From Alkalibacillus flavidus (GTDB taxonomy: Bacteria > Bacillota > Bacilli > Bacillales > Alkalibacillaceae), in assembly GCF_040545925.1 (NCBI RefSeq), contig NZ_JBEPMX010000003.1:154309-218308 (forward strand): DNA of 64,000 nt. The letters are read 5' to 3'. The notes beneath the pieces were generated by a model, which saw only the letters and a list, made by a program, of their open reading frames with translations, was not told the DNA's origin and made no database searches. Positions 46,008-55,599 of this stretch are shown here, piece after piece (the stretch's first letter is position 1; each line of letters begins with the position of its first letter). The position numbers and the translations under genes were made by a program.

Positions 46008-46966
46008 ATGTCCTACACCCATCTTACCAAAACCGAATTGGTATTCATAGAAGAATATCATGCATTTGGTCTATCAGGACGTAAAATTGCTAAGAAGTTA
46101 AAACGTGGTCATGAGAGCGTTTATCGCATCATCAGGAAACTGGCTGAAGGAATGACCGCAAAAGAGATTCATCTTCAATATCAAACGAACAAAGCCAACT
46201 GGGGTCGTCCCAAGATTGAACTACCTGATTCTGAAACAGATTACATCCAAGAAAAGTTCGTTCTGGCTGGACGCCAGATGTCATTAAAGGCCGAAATGAA
46301 AAGCCTATTTCCTGCCGTATGCGTACCTTATATCGTCTGTTTCAATCAGGTGTATTTAACCAAGAAGACCTCCCTATGCAAGGCAAACGAAAACCCAACG
46401 GTCACCAAGAAAAGCGAGGGAAACAAAGCTTTAGACGCCGTATTGAAGATCGAGACCATGACTACCCCAACTACCATCAAGAATTCGGCCAATTAGAAGG
46501 TGACACCATCGTTGGCTACCAACACAAGAGTGCTGTTTTGACCTTGGTTGAGCGTTTAACCAAATGCATGATTGCGATTAAACCAGCAGGAAGAAAAGCA
46601 TCCGACATTGAAACAGCCCTTAACCATTGGCTTAATCCGTTACTCAAACACTTATTCAAATCCATCATCTTTGACTGTGGTAAGGAATTCTCTAATTGGA
46701 AGGCCATTAGTAACCAACATGACATTGATATTTATTTCGCGGACCCTGGAACACCGTCTCAAAGAGGGCTAAATGAGCATTCCAATGGCTTACTACGAAA
46801 GAATGGGTTGCCTAAAGAAACCGATTTTAACACCGTATCGCAACATCAAATAGCTGATGTTGTTCAAAGAAGAAACAACATACCAAGGAAATCCTTGAAT
46901 TATAGAACGCCTATTGAGTGTTTCATGGATCACGTCGATGACAGTATGTTGTCTCGCTTAATTTGA
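46008..46966 (+). pseudogene. IS30-family transposase, frameshifted copy
   Basis: Nearly the same protein as the intact copy at 57904-58863, but one G is missing near 46256 (EK followed by FVLAGRQM instead of VRSGWTPD), splitting the frame into 46008-46496 and 46319-46966. Several substitutions also differ (FDCGKEF, IADVVQRR). The right inverted repeat (CGCTTAATTTGACAA, ending about 46972) is kept, while the leader before 46008 diverges from the intact copy, so the left end was not identified. Confidence 0.88.
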
Positions 46967-47018
46967 CAAATGAAACAATCTGAAAAAATATACAATGATT
47001 AACATGGATTTTTTTAAA

Positions 47019-47047
47019 TGTTGCGATATCTTGGAGTCGTACTCGTC
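47019..47047 (+). promoter_or_regulatory. Candidate ECF-type autoregulated promoter
   Basis: TGTTGCGA followed after about 17 nt by CGTC recalls the TGAAAC/TGTAAC-N16-CGTC pattern of ECF sigma promoters, about 35 nt before the sigma gene. Confidence 0.35.
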
Positions 47048-47080
47048 TAATGATATAGAACGTAAAACGGGGGACAGCTC

Positions 47081-47596
47081 ATGCAAAAAACGACATTAAT
47101 CTCAGTTTGGTATGAACGTTATAGTGATGAGCTCTATAATTTTTTGCTTTATAGGGTTGGGAAAGCAGATGTTGAGGATTTGTTGCAGGAAGTGTTTATT
47201 CGGGCATATAAAGGTTTGGATTCCTTTAATGGCGACGCTAATCCGAAAACCTGGCTGTACAGTATTGCTCGGAATATTTCGATCGATGAAATCCGAAGAA
47301 GACAAAGGCCTAAATGGAAAAGCATGATGCCGTTTGAGTCGCATCATGAGCCGAAAACAGAGAGAACGCCAGAACATGTGCTTGAATTAGATGAAGAAAA
47401 GCAAGCTGTTTATCAAGCCATTCAATCGCTTAAGCCTGCTTTTAGAGATGTTCTTATATTAAGAGGAATAAAAGAGTTCAGTGTCAGAGAAGCGGCGGAT
47501 GTTCTTAATTGGACAGAAAATAAAGTCAGGTCTACATATCACCGAGCGAAACAAAAGTTAGCAGATGAGATCGGAGGTGATCCGCGTGAACAATAA
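47081..47596 (+). CDS. ECF-family RNA polymerase sigma factor
   Basis: The 171-aa product has sigma region 2 (YNFLLYRVGKADVEDLLQEV, FIRAYKG, KTWLYSIARNISIDEIRRRQ) and region 4 (DVLILRGIKEFSVREAADVL, ENKVRSTYHRAKQKL). It resembles SigX/SigV-like ECF factors of Bacilli that answer envelope stress. It overlaps the next gene, a membrane anti-sigma-like protein. The regulon is unknown. Confidence 0.9.
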   Translation: MQKTTLISVWYERYSDELYNFLLYRVGKADVEDLLQEVFIRAYKGLDSFNGDANPKTWLYSIARNISIDEIRRRQRPKWKSMMPFESHHEPKTERTPEHVLELDEEKQAVYQAIQSLKPAFRDVLILRGIKEFSVREAADVLNWTENKVRSTYHRAKQKLADEIGGDPREQ

Positions 47597-48599
47597 AAAT
47601 CTTGATGAGCTTTTGAAGTCCATGCCGAGTAAACGATTAGACCCAAGTAAGAAAGACGACATTCATCAGTCCATTATGGATGGTGCCGACAAGCATGAGC
47701 GACAAAGCCAGTGGAAACGTAAACGCCAATCGTTTGTCGCAATTGGCGGTTCATTTGCGGTCATCGCTTTAGCTTTCATGATCTTGGTTCTCCCGAATAT
47801 GGATACGATTTTTACAGGGGATGAGGAACCTGTCGAAATTCCTGAACTTGAAAAATTTGATCATGCCTTTTATTTACCGACTTACGCGCCATTTGATATA
47901 CATGAAGTGGAATACGACCATTTTTATTTCGGAGCTCGCGAAATCAAGGATGATGAAGTTGTCTATACACAGGAGGATAATCCTGACTACTTGTTGCCCA
48001 AAGTCGTCTATTTTTCGCATACAGATCCAGTGAGGAAAATGGATGTTAGCTTCTCACGTAAATCTGAGCACGGTTCGTACGACGAAATTGAAGATTATGA
48101 TGAACGCGTGATGCTCGAAGGTGGCATTGAAGCTAAATATGATGAAACGTCACATGACCGACCAGGACAAATGATCGCCTGGGAGTACGATGATTTACTG
48201 ATTCAACTCAGCATTCGTTCGATCGAAGAGCCTGTTTCGCGTGATGACATGATCCAAATAGCCGAATCATTTGAAAAGTATGAAGTAGGGTCTGCAGATG
48301 AACATTCATTTCTTCAAAACCAAATCCAAGAGTTTGAAGGTCTCTCGTCGTTAGGTGAAGAGACGACACAACAGATCAGAGAACATTTAGACGATGCGAT
48401 ATGGGACGGAACAACTCGCGTCAACATGCAGTATCCTCCGAACTACGTTTTAGATGAGTATAGAATTTGGATACATCCTCAACAAGATCGGATAGATGTG
48501 ATTAACACAGACAACGGTGATCACGCAGAACTAGGTGAGGCAGAGTCAGACGAATTATATGAGTTAATCACAGGTGACACATTAGGGTCAGATTCATGA
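47586..48599 (+). CDS. Membrane-anchored anti-sigma-like protein
   Basis: The 337-aa protein has a basic N-terminal cytoplasmic part of about 50 residues, one transmembrane helix (FVAIGGSFAVIALAFMILVL, residues about 53-72) and an acidic extracellular domain of about 260 residues. This is the usual design of an ECF anti-sigma factor. GTG at 47586 with GGAGGTGAT upstream overlaps the sigma gene by 11 nt. The extracellular domain is not a family I can name. Confidence 0.75.
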   Translation: MNNKNLDELLKSMPSKRLDPSKKDDIHQSIMDGADKHERQSQWKRKRQSFVAIGGSFAVIALAFMILVLPNMDTIFTGDEEPVEIPELEKFDHAFYLPTYAPFDIHEVEYDHFYFGAREIKDDEVVYTQEDNPDYLLPKVVYFSHTDPVRKMDVSFSRKSEHGSYDEIEDYDERVMLEGGIEAKYDETSHDRPGQMIAWEYDDLLIQLSIRSIEEPVSRDDMIQIAESFEKYEVGSADEHSFLQNQIQEFEGLSSLGEETTQQIREHLDDAIWDGTTRVNMQYPPNYVLDEYRIWIHPQQDRIDVINTDNGDHAELGEAESDELYELITGDTLGSDS

Positions 48600-48658
48600 T
48601 CGAATAATTTCTGATTCATGTTAAATTGGTCACCTGACACAATCGAAATCGCAAAACA

Positions 48659-48691
48659 AATCCCGTACGACGTAAATGGTTGTACGGGATT
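48659..48691. terminator. Convergent terminator between anti-sigma gene and sspP
   Basis: AATCCCGTAC (48659-48668) pairs with GTACGGGATT (48682-48691), with T-rich flanks on both sides. The same hairpin recurs in copy B at 54171-54205. Confidence 0.75.
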
Positions 48692-48720
48692 GTTTTGTGT
48701 TATCAATAATTTTCAAGGTG

Positions 48721-48873
48721 TTACATGTCATGATCTGATTTTTGTTTTTGCCCTGAATGATTCCGTTGTTTGACTTTGTGTGAGCCTTGCATCGGTTCAC
48801 CATACGGCTGTTTCGGGCTTTTGGGTAAATTTGGTTTTGTCTGTTGTTTCGGTCCTTTAGGTTTTCCACTCAT
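48721..48873 (-). CDS. sspP: Small acid-soluble spore protein P (SspP)
   Basis: A 50-aa, Lys/Gln/Pro-rich, strongly basic protein ending SHKVKQRNHSGQKQKSDHDM, matching the C-terminus of SspP (KVKNRNH...HDM). Minor SASPs of this type are made in the forespore and packed in the spore core. ATG at 48873 has AAGGAGG 9 nt upstream. Its presence shows a spore-forming lineage. A mutated copy is at 54234-54388. Confidence 0.85.
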   Translation of the reverse strand: MSGKPKGPKQQTKPNLPKSPKQPYGEPMQGSHKVKQRNHSGQKQKSDHDM

Positions 48874-49116
48874 TGATGATCGCCTCCTTTGGTGATTTGT
48901 GTATAGGTTTTGATAAGGGGATGGAATCTATACGTTTGAAAGGTGAACCCTTACTGTTATTGACTTCCTTAGTGTCTGTGTATTTATTTTGGTGATAGTG
49001 ATCATTTCTGTCATCACTATCATAAATGATATACAAAATTAAAAGGAATTAAATGGATTTTTAAATTAGTACAGTGTTATAATTTAAGGAAATATAAACA
49101 TTTTTGGGGGGATTTC

Positions 49117-51219
49117 ATGAGTGATATTGTGCATACTCAAAGAGAAAAATACAAAGCATGGGTTACTGAAAATTTAGGTGAGAAAACAGGACTTTGGTAC
49201 ACGCCATACCTTGAAAGACTTGGGCACTTATTAGAAAAGTTTGGACTAGCTAGTGGCTATAAAGAAAATTTCTTTAATTATCAATCATTTTCTGAATTTA
49301 AATATATCTATCAACAAATGACAGAACAAAGGGACCAAGATATTGAGAAGCTAATAGCTGGCAGTACACCTCGATATCCAGAAAGGTTTGGTGCGACTAG
49401 AAATCAGTTTAGAAAGAGATATGCAAAGGATGAATATGAACAAGGTATAAGAAGTAAACCCGATAATATAGGAGGTATACCTGACTGGGGCGTTCTTTTG
49501 CGATCATATTTAATTTTCTTATATTATGATGAGAATCCTAATTTAACTTACCCTAAAAAAGAAAAGAAAATTGTGAATCAAGAAGGTCAAGTTGATACCA
49601 GCATTAATTATTGGGTGATATCACCTGGTGAAAATTCTAGATTATGGAGTTTGTTCCATAAAGAAAATATGATTGCAATCGGTTGGGATTATCTAGGGGA
49701 TTTGGGGAACTACGATACTAAGGAATCTATTGAACAAAGAATTACTGAGCAAAGAGCTGATGAAATTCGCCCTGTCAATGATACAAAGGCTGTATGGGAC
49801 TTCTATCGTGAAATTCAAGTAGGCGATGTTATTTATGTTAAAGAAGGAATGCAAAAAATCTTAGCACGTGGAGTTGTTACAGGGGATTACTATTTTGAAG
49901 TTAAAGGAAAAGAGTATATACATAGAAGAAAAGTAGATTGGCTTCAAGTTGGAGGGTGGAACGTTAGTCAAGTTTTCCCTCAAAAAACGTTAACATGTCT
50001 AAACCCTTACCCAAATTTTATTAAAGAAATTGATCAAACAATGAACGAAGATTATATTGACCCCAAAAAATCTGAAGTAAATGAGTTTCGAGATTGGTTA
50101 TCTAATCAAGCTACTCTTACAGGAGATAGCTTGAATGATCGAACAGTTAAGCAAAAAGTAAGTGCATTAAAAGATATTGAAAACCATTTTGACACCCTAA
50201 TATTCGGTGAAACAGATATTGAGCAGCTAAAACTTCTGAAAGATACCGTATTATCAGATGAATCGTATAAAAAATATAAAGGTGTATCAGGGAGTTCAAT
50301 TGATTACTATATCCGTTATATTGAATCTAAACCTATCGTACAAATAAATGAACCTTTTACAAAGAGTGATTTTCTTTCGAATGTTTTTATTGAGGAGAAA
50401 GAGCTTGATCGTTTAAATTCTTTACTTAATAATAAGAAAAATCTTATTTTGAAAGGTGCACCTGGAGTAGGGAAATCATTTATTGCAAAACGTTTAGCAT
50501 ATGTAATGATGAAAGAAAGAGACGAAACGCGTATTCATATGCTTCAATTCCATCAAAATTATAGCTATGAAGATTTTATTGAAGGTTTTCGTCCAAAGGA
50601 TAAAGGAGATGGTTTTGAGCTAAGACAAGGTCCGTTTGTAAAGTTTGCTAGAAAAGCAGAACGAGATCCAAATCGAAACTACTTCTTTATTATTGATGAA
50701 ATTAATCGAGGTAATATGAGTAAAATATTTGGAGAATTAATGTTGCTTATAGAATCTGATAAACGAGGCGAAAAAATCAACCTGCTTTATTCTAATGAAT
50801 ATTTTTTTGTGCCACCAAACCTATATATCATTGGAATGATGAACACAGCAGATAGAAGCTTGGCTTTATTAGACTACGCACTTAGAAGGAGATTTTCCTT
50901 TTTTGAAATTCAACCAGCGTTCGAAAATGAGACATTTAAGTCTTATGTAAAAGAATCAGAAAATCCTGAAGCATTAAATCGTACAATTGATGAAATTAAG
51001 CACCTAAATCACGAAATTGTTAAAGATCTAGGAACGGGCTTCCAAATTGGACACAGCTACTTTGTGAGTGACGCTTATAAAACAGATACTGTAAAACATT
51101 TAGCGGAAGTAATCGAATATGAAATTATTCCACAGTTATTTGAGTATTGGTTTGATGATGAAGAGAAGGCAAGTGCTTGGGCTGAACGACTAAAAGGTTG
51201 TTACGATGAAACAAAATAA
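49117..51219 (+). CDS. mcrB: McrB-type GTPase with EVE-like modified-base reader domain
   Basis: The 700-aa protein has an N-terminal region, an EVE-like (PUA-superfamily) domain at about residues 162-295 (YWVISPGENSRLWSLF, VGDVIYVKEGMQKILARG), and an McrB AAA+ motor. Walker A is GAPGVGKS near 447, Walker B IIDEINRGN near 525, and the McrB-specific MNTADRS near 574 marks GTP use. Such proteins bind DNA with modified cytosine or other modified bases and translocate it for McrC to cut. GGGGGGATTTC precedes the ATG. Overlaps mcrC by 14 nt. First gene of the type IV cassette. Confidence 0.93.
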   Translation: MSDIVHTQREKYKAWVTENLGEKTGLWYTPYLERLGHLLEKFGLASGYKENFFNYQSFSEFKYIYQQMTEQRDQDIEKLIAGSTPRYPERFGATRNQFRKRYAKDEYEQGIRSKPDNIGGIPDWGVLLRSYLIFLYYDENPNLTYPKKEKKIVNQEGQVDTSINYWVISPGENSRLWSLFHKENMIAIGWDYLGDLGNYDTKESIEQRITEQRADEIRPVNDTKAVWDFYREIQVGDVIYVKEGMQKILARGVVTGDYYFEVKGKEYIHRRKVDWLQVGGWNVSQVFPQKTLTCLNPYPNFIKEIDQTMNEDYIDPKKSEVNEFRDWLSNQATLTGDSLNDRTVKQKVSALKDIENHFDTLIFGETDIEQLKLLKDTVLSDESYKKYKGVSGSSIDYYIRYIESKPIVQINEPFTKSDFLSNVFIEEKELDRLNSLLNNKKNLILKGAPGVGKSFIAKRLAYVMMKERDETRIHMLQFHQNYSYEDFIEGFRPKDKGDGFELRQGPFVKFARKAERDPNRNYFFIIDEINRGNMSKIFGELMLLIESDKRGEKINLLYSNEYFFVPPNLYIIGMMNTADRSLALLDYALRRRFSFFEIQPAFENETFKSYVKESENPEALNRTIDEIKHLNHEIVKDLGTGFQIGHSYFVSDAYKTDTVKHLAEVIEYEIIPQLFEYWFDDEEKASAWAERLKGCYDETK

Positions 51220-52252
51220 TGATATTCCAATTCGTAATATATATTATATGCTTTCCTATGCTTATCAAACTTTAAATCTTTCTGAGTATAAGCAAATGGG
51301 AGTAGAAAATTTTGAGAACGTTAAAGATCTATACGCAGAAATATTATCGATAGGGATACCAGCAATAATTAAGGGAGGATTAAGCAAAGAGTATAAGACT
51401 GTTGAAGAGACTTCAAATGTTATTAAAGGAAAAATTGATATCACTTCTACAATAAAGAAAAATGCAGTGGTAAATAAGAAAGTCGCAATTGCTTATGATG
51501 AGTTATCTGAAGATATATTGTTGAATCAAATCATTAAAGCGACACTTATTTATCTATCGCGTTCAAAAAAATTAAGTCAAGAAAAACGTAGATTGTTTTA
51601 TGGTTTTCTCCCCTATTTTTCAGAGGTGTCAGAAATAGAGTTAGATCTGAATCTATGGAAAAATGTTAGATATAATCGCCAAAATATTCGATATCAATTT
51701 ATTGTGGACGTATGCAGATTCCTTTACGAACAGTTGATATTTGATGAAAGCACTGATTCTCAAAAGATGAAGGAAATTCAGGATGAACAAAGCCTATCAT
51801 CACTATATGAAAAGTTTATTTATGCATTTTTTAAACGTGAAACGGAATATAAGGTGTCACGCCCTCAAATTCAGTGGAACGTTGATGATGAATTTACAGA
51901 AGCATTACCAATCATGCAAACAGACCTTGTGCTTCAAAAAGATAATAAAACATTAATTGTCGATGCGAAGTTTTATACTAAAAATATGGTAGCAAGGTTT
52001 GATGGTGGTACTGCAAAACAAAAGTCTAGTAACCTTTATCAAATATTCACTTATATAAATAATTGGAAAAAGGGACCAGATGAAACGCTTGCAGGTATGT
52101 TACTTTATGCAAAAACAACTGCTGTCGATCAACCTAATCATAATTATAGCATTAAAGGTAATCAAATTTTTGTTGTCTCTCTTGATTTACAACAGGATTT
52201 TAGTGATATTAAGAAAAACTTATTAGAATATGCGAATCATTTTTTGGAATAG
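51206..52252 (+). CDS. mcrC: McrC-type nuclease subunit
   Basis: The 348-aa partner of McrB has the McrC start (IPIRNIYYMLSYAYQTLN) and a PD-(D/E)xK nuclease core near residues 237-258, with the Asp in MQTDLVLQ and the DAK in LIVDAKFYTK. It cuts modified DNA when driven by McrB GTP hydrolysis. Its start overlaps mcrB by 14 nt, so translation is coupled. Confidence 0.93.
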   Translation: MKQNNDIPIRNIYYMLSYAYQTLNLSEYKQMGVENFENVKDLYAEILSIGIPAIIKGGLSKEYKTVEETSNVIKGKIDITSTIKKNAVVNKKVAIAYDELSEDILLNQIIKATLIYLSRSKKLSQEKRRLFYGFLPYFSEVSEIELDLNLWKNVRYNRQNIRYQFIVDVCRFLYEQLIFDESTDSQKMKEIQDEQSLSSLYEKFIYAFFKRETEYKVSRPQIQWNVDDEFTEALPIMQTDLVLQKDNKTLIVDAKFYTKNMVARFDGGTAKQKSSNLYQIFTYINNWKKGPDETLAGMLLYAKTTAVDQPNHNYSIKGNQIFVVSLDLQQDFSDIKKNLLEYANHFLE

Positions 52253-52841
52253 TTTAAAAGCCTTTTTTTTTCTGTTTACAAAGCCCTAGCCATCGATTTT
52301 TTTAAGTTACTGGATGGGATATAACACAAAAAGGATAGGCAAAATCGTATTTAGCATATCTAGTTTCTTTGATAATTACGATTGGTAAGTGTGTGTTTTA
52401 CAAATCAATATTAACAAAGTATGGCTTGAATAATTATTGAAATCAAATATACATTTATGAATACCAATTCGGTTTTGGTAAGATGGGTGAAGGACATGTC
52501 AGATACAATCTCTTTAACTTTGGTAGGTTATCAGTTGAGTATATCATGACATATCCTTTTATAGTGTCTCGCTTAATTTTACAATTAAGGATTTTGTTGT
52601 ATGGATGAAGTGTGGTTGAAATCGTCAAGTAGAATTAAACAAGTCATCTAAAAACACACTTGTTTTGGTTGCACAGTTTTTTAGGTATTCAATCTTCATC
52701 TTCGTACTTTTTAGTTGTAAACTTCTGTACTTTTGTGTTGCATTACACACCAGTACTTATAACTTCAGCTCCAATTATTTTGATATAGTTTAATTAAAAA
52801 AGTTAAACATACATGTCAGACTAATAAGGGAAAGGATTTTT
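52253..52841. other. Intergenic region between mcrC and the HNH gene
   Basis: Nearly 590 nt, AT-rich. It holds only the IS30 end fragment (52456-52588) and the promoter region of the HNH gene. The rest shows no coding signal. Confidence 0.5.
52456..52588. mobile_element. Solo left-end fragment of IS30
   Basis: About 130 nt closely matching 58819-58951 of the intact IS30: the first codons of the transposase in antisense, the leader, and the terminal repeat TGTCTCGCTTAATTTTACAA. The rest of the element is missing, so it is a relic. Confidence 0.85.
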
Positions 52842-54020
52842 ATGAATTTAAGAAAACCTATAGCAACAAATAAAGTTGATAAACCAGTGATTATTTTTAA
52901 AAACGGAGCTGAATTAGAGGAGTTTCCATCAATTCCATCTGCAGCAAAGTGGTTTAAGAGATATCTTAATTATAAATATGTACCATATGCAACTGTTATA
53001 AACGGTATCTTTCATGATAAAGTTTGGAATGTTAATGGTGACACATATGCTTTTACCACTGATGAAAATGTGCGATTGGCTAAGTTAGAAGAATTAAATA
53101 AAAAGTCAAAAAAAACTGAACCTACAGGATATTGGACCTTTTTTTGTAATCCCAAAAGGTGGAAAATAGATGATTTTCTAAAATCTGGTGAAGTTTTTGA
53201 TACTTTTTCTATCACTGATTGGCAAAAAAATTGGTTCAATAAGGGACAATTAGGGGTTATAAGGGTCGGGCGTGATAATAGAACCATTAAAGAATTAGAT
53301 GGCAGAGCGCGCCTAAAACCAGGGATTTATGCTTTAGTTGAAATTTTAGATCAACCTTCCGTGCAAACTACTACAAAAGAGGCCTATTGGTCTGATGAAA
53401 ACGAAGGAAAGAAAGCTAGATACAGAGTACCAATTAAGTATATTAAAAATCTAATAGATAACCCTATTTTATTTGAAGATTTAAATTTATCATCAGATAT
53501 AGCTGATAAGCACCTGATAGAAGGCTTCCAAGCATCTTCCATTCCATTAAATGGTGACACTTTTAATATTATTTTTGATGAAATGGGCGAGGTAAATTAT
53601 GGAAATTTCGATTATAATAATGCGAATATCGACTTAGAAGATACTATTTCTAAATTGGAAAAAAGATATATTAATGCTGTCCCTGAAGTTAAAGAATGGG
53701 TTAGTAAGTACATTGAACGGGGTATTATTGCACAGCAATATAAAAGAAAAACAAATTTTAAATGTCAAATATGTGAAGCTTTAGAGTTTGAACCTTACTC
53801 ATTTAAGAAACCTAATGGTGAATACTACATTGAAACTCATCATGTCATACCAGTATCAGAATTACATGTCGGTTCATTAGCAACTCATAACTTGCTCACT
53901 CTTTGCGCAAATCATCACAGGCAACTCCACTATGGAAATGTTGAATTAATCAATAATTCTGAAGATAAATTTATTTTCAGAATCAATGATAACCAAGTAA
54001 AGGTTAACAAAATAAAGTGA
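52842..54020 (+). CDS. EVE-HNH modification-dependent endonuclease
   Basis: The 392-aa protein starts with a small NUMOD-like region (EFPSIPSAAKWFKRYLNYKY), then an EVE domain at about 95-180 (GYWTFFCNPKRWK, NKGQLGVIRVGRDNRTI, YALVEI). It ends with an HNH nuclease: zinc pair KCQIC near 307, THHVIP near 331, and LCANHHRQLH near 353. EVE-HNH proteins are known as single-chain enzymes that cut DNA with modified cytosines. AAAGGAT precedes the ATG. It lies in the same cassette as mcrBC, a second type IV activity. Confidence 0.9.
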   Translation: MNLRKPIATNKVDKPVIIFKNGAELEEFPSIPSAAKWFKRYLNYKYVPYATVINGIFHDKVWNVNGDTYAFTTDENVRLAKLEELNKKSKKTEPTGYWTFFCNPKRWKIDDFLKSGEVFDTFSITDWQKNWFNKGQLGVIRVGRDNRTIKELDGRARLKPGIYALVEILDQPSVQTTTKEAYWSDENEGKKARYRVPIKYIKNLIDNPILFEDLNLSSDIADKHLIEGFQASSIPLNGDTFNIIFDEMGEVNYGNFDYNNANIDLEDTISKLEKRYINAVPEVKEWVSKYIERGIIAQQYKRKTNFKCQICEALEFEPYSFKKPNGEYYIETHHVIPVSELHVGSLATHNLLTLCANHHRQLHYGNVELINNSEDKFIFRINDNQVKVNKIK

Positions 54021-54116
54021 CATCAAGTTACTATTGAAAAGATTTTAGAAACATTCTAAGGTGTTCGCTTTTTTTATTATCTGAATACAGTAAAGACAAA
54101 AAAGAAGGTTGAATAA
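54021..54116 (+). terminator. Region after the EVE-HNH gene with weak hairpin
   Basis: AGAAACATTCTAAGGTGTTC with a T-rich run (TTTTTTTATTAT near 54069-54080) may end the nuclease transcript. Pairing is weak. Confidence 0.35.
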
Positions 54117-54448
54117 ATAATTTCTGATTCGCGTAAAATTGGTCACTGATACAATCGAACCCTGCGAAACAAATCCCGTACGACGTAAATGGTTGTACGG
54201 GATTTGTTTGTGTTATGAATAATCTTCAAGGTGTTACATATCATGATCTGATTTTTGTTTTTGCCCTAAAGGATTCCGCTGTTTGACTTTGTGCGATCCT
54301 TGTATCAGTTAACCATACGGATGTTTCAGACTCTTCGGCAAATTTGGTTTTGTTTGTTGCTATGGTACTTTAGGCTTTCCGCCCTTTTTAGACTTCCTCA
54401 TTTGGTGAGTTGTGTATAGGTTTTGATAAGGGGGGAGGAATCTATACG
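54117..54448. repeat. 332-bp direct repeat, copy B
   Basis: Same orientation and length as 48603-48934, with scattered substitutions. It contains the hairpin and the sspP pseudogene and marks the right edge of the duplicated flank. Confidence 0.9.
54234..54388 (-). pseudogene. Decayed second copy of sspP
   Basis: The reading frame is recognisable (TKPNLPKS, GSHKVKQRN, KQKSDHDM), but the start codon is gone (ATG replaced by AAG) and there are at least two in-frame stops, one near VP*QQTKP and one near PYG*LIQGS. It is the sspP of repeat copy B. Confidence 0.85.
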
Positions 54449-54533
54449 GTGGAAAAAACCAACCAAAAATCTGATCCAAGTATAGGTTTGCAATGACCCG
54501 AATGTAAAGTATAAAAATAACAGATTAACTTAA

Positions 54534-54653
54534 ACATTAAGCACTGATAGAACTGGCAAAGGCAATGCGAGTCCAAAAGAAATTACTATTAAGAATGACT
54601 TTAACCAAATTATAATCAACAAGTTAAAATTACTAAATAGAGGTTTTAAGTAA
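54534..54653 (+). pseudogene. C-terminal fragment of an unrecognised protein
   Basis: An open stretch of 39 codons without a start, ending TIKNDFNQIIINKLKLLNRG FK then stop, has protein-like composition. It may be the tail of a lost gene. Weak support. Confidence 0.3.
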
Positions 54654-54738
54654 ACTTTATCAAAAAAGGGAAGGGTTTTAAATTTTGATTAAATTGCTAT
54701 AAAATGGTTGTAAGAAATTGAATTAAAGGGGTGGTTTT

Positions 54739-54957
54739 ATGACTGATACTAGTACAACAAAAGGTAAAAGGTTCTATGAATATTTATTGGAGTTAACAAA
54801 ATTAACAGGTAAGGTCATAAGGGACTATAAAAATTTTGAAAGGGATTGGGATCCCTAAGAGTTAAATAAAATCGAAGGCTGTAATGCTGATGATGAAATA
54901 AATGATCAAGACACCTTTTTGGAAATACATAAGCCCCATATTACAAAAGAAGAAGCT
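54739..54957 (+). pseudogene. 5' fragment of a helicase-like gene with a premature stop
   Basis: ATG at 54739 follows AAAGGGGTGG. The frame reads RFYEYLLELTKLTGKVIRDY, then TAA at codon 40 (54856-54858), then continues in frame as ELNKIEGCNADDEINDQDTF to about 54957, where it meets the minus-strand M23-type gene. The start resembles N-termini of large DUF4011/AAA helicases found in defence islands, which is a tentative match. The rest of the gene is missing. Confidence 0.55.
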
Positions 54958-55539
54958 ATAGAGAGTTTCATCAAATATTTCATAATCACTAGGATCACTG
55001 AGATTTTTCAAAGCATTCTTGCGAAAACCTAATTTGTTTATTTTAACTAAATCTAGAGCATGTTTCTGGTATGAGTCTGAAAAGTGTCGGTTTATTAATG
55101 GGTGATTTCCTCCTTGCGCCACAACAAACAGCCCATCCTTCAAAGGGAAACTGATTTCAACTCCTTCATGAAGGTAAGTCGGTGTTAGTGACTGTTTGAC
55201 CAAATAACTACTATTGATAACCTGAAGTAGAGTTAGGGTGCAAAGCGCTACAAACCCTAATTTTTCCAGTTTTTTTGGATTAGGTGAAAAAAAAGGTTTC
55301 CTTTTAATTCTTTTAAGATATGATACGATGACGCACATTGTGGGGAGGAGTATCGCTATTATTCTAAGTGTATAGTTGCTACTGCTCCAATCGTGCACCA
55401 AGTAAAAAAATGTTATTGTAGAGAAAATAAATAAACAGTAAACCATCCAAGTTATCTTGCTGTTAAAAGGATACAGCAAGAGTATTATACATAGAGTAGC
55501 CACTATAATAAGGATGCTTAAAAGGAAAAATAATGTCAA
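54862..55539 (-). pseudogene. Truncated membrane-anchored M23-type peptidase gene
   Basis: The protein starts (TTG 55539, GGGAGAG site) with three to four membrane helices and then has the M23-like beginning GGNHPLINRHF, HALDLVKINKLGF and DYEIFDETLYS. In intact homologs the metalloprotease core with its HxH motif follows. Here the frame after LYS runs into the antisense of the helicase fragment and ends at 54862 (SFFFCNMGLMYF...), so the catalytic part is lost. Junction at about 54955-54960. Confidence 0.7.
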
Positions 55540-55599
55540 TAAACTCTCTCCCTATGTAAACAAATGTATGTCAGAACAAATTGAACCGAAGAATGTCAT

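Larger units (their letters stand above)
48603..48934. repeat. 332-bp direct repeat, copy A (with intact sspP)
   Basis: This stretch is repeated in the same orientation at 54117-54448, also 332 bp, with most positions identical by eye. Both start at AATAATTTCTGATTC, include the same hairpin and sspP, and end at AATCTATACG. The two copies bracket the McrBC/EVE-HNH cassette. Confidence 0.9.

Noticed and set aside
48630..48869. 79-codon minus-strand ORF at sspP
   Set aside because: It is sspP read in another frame; the sspP frame matches a known spore protein and has the ribosome site.
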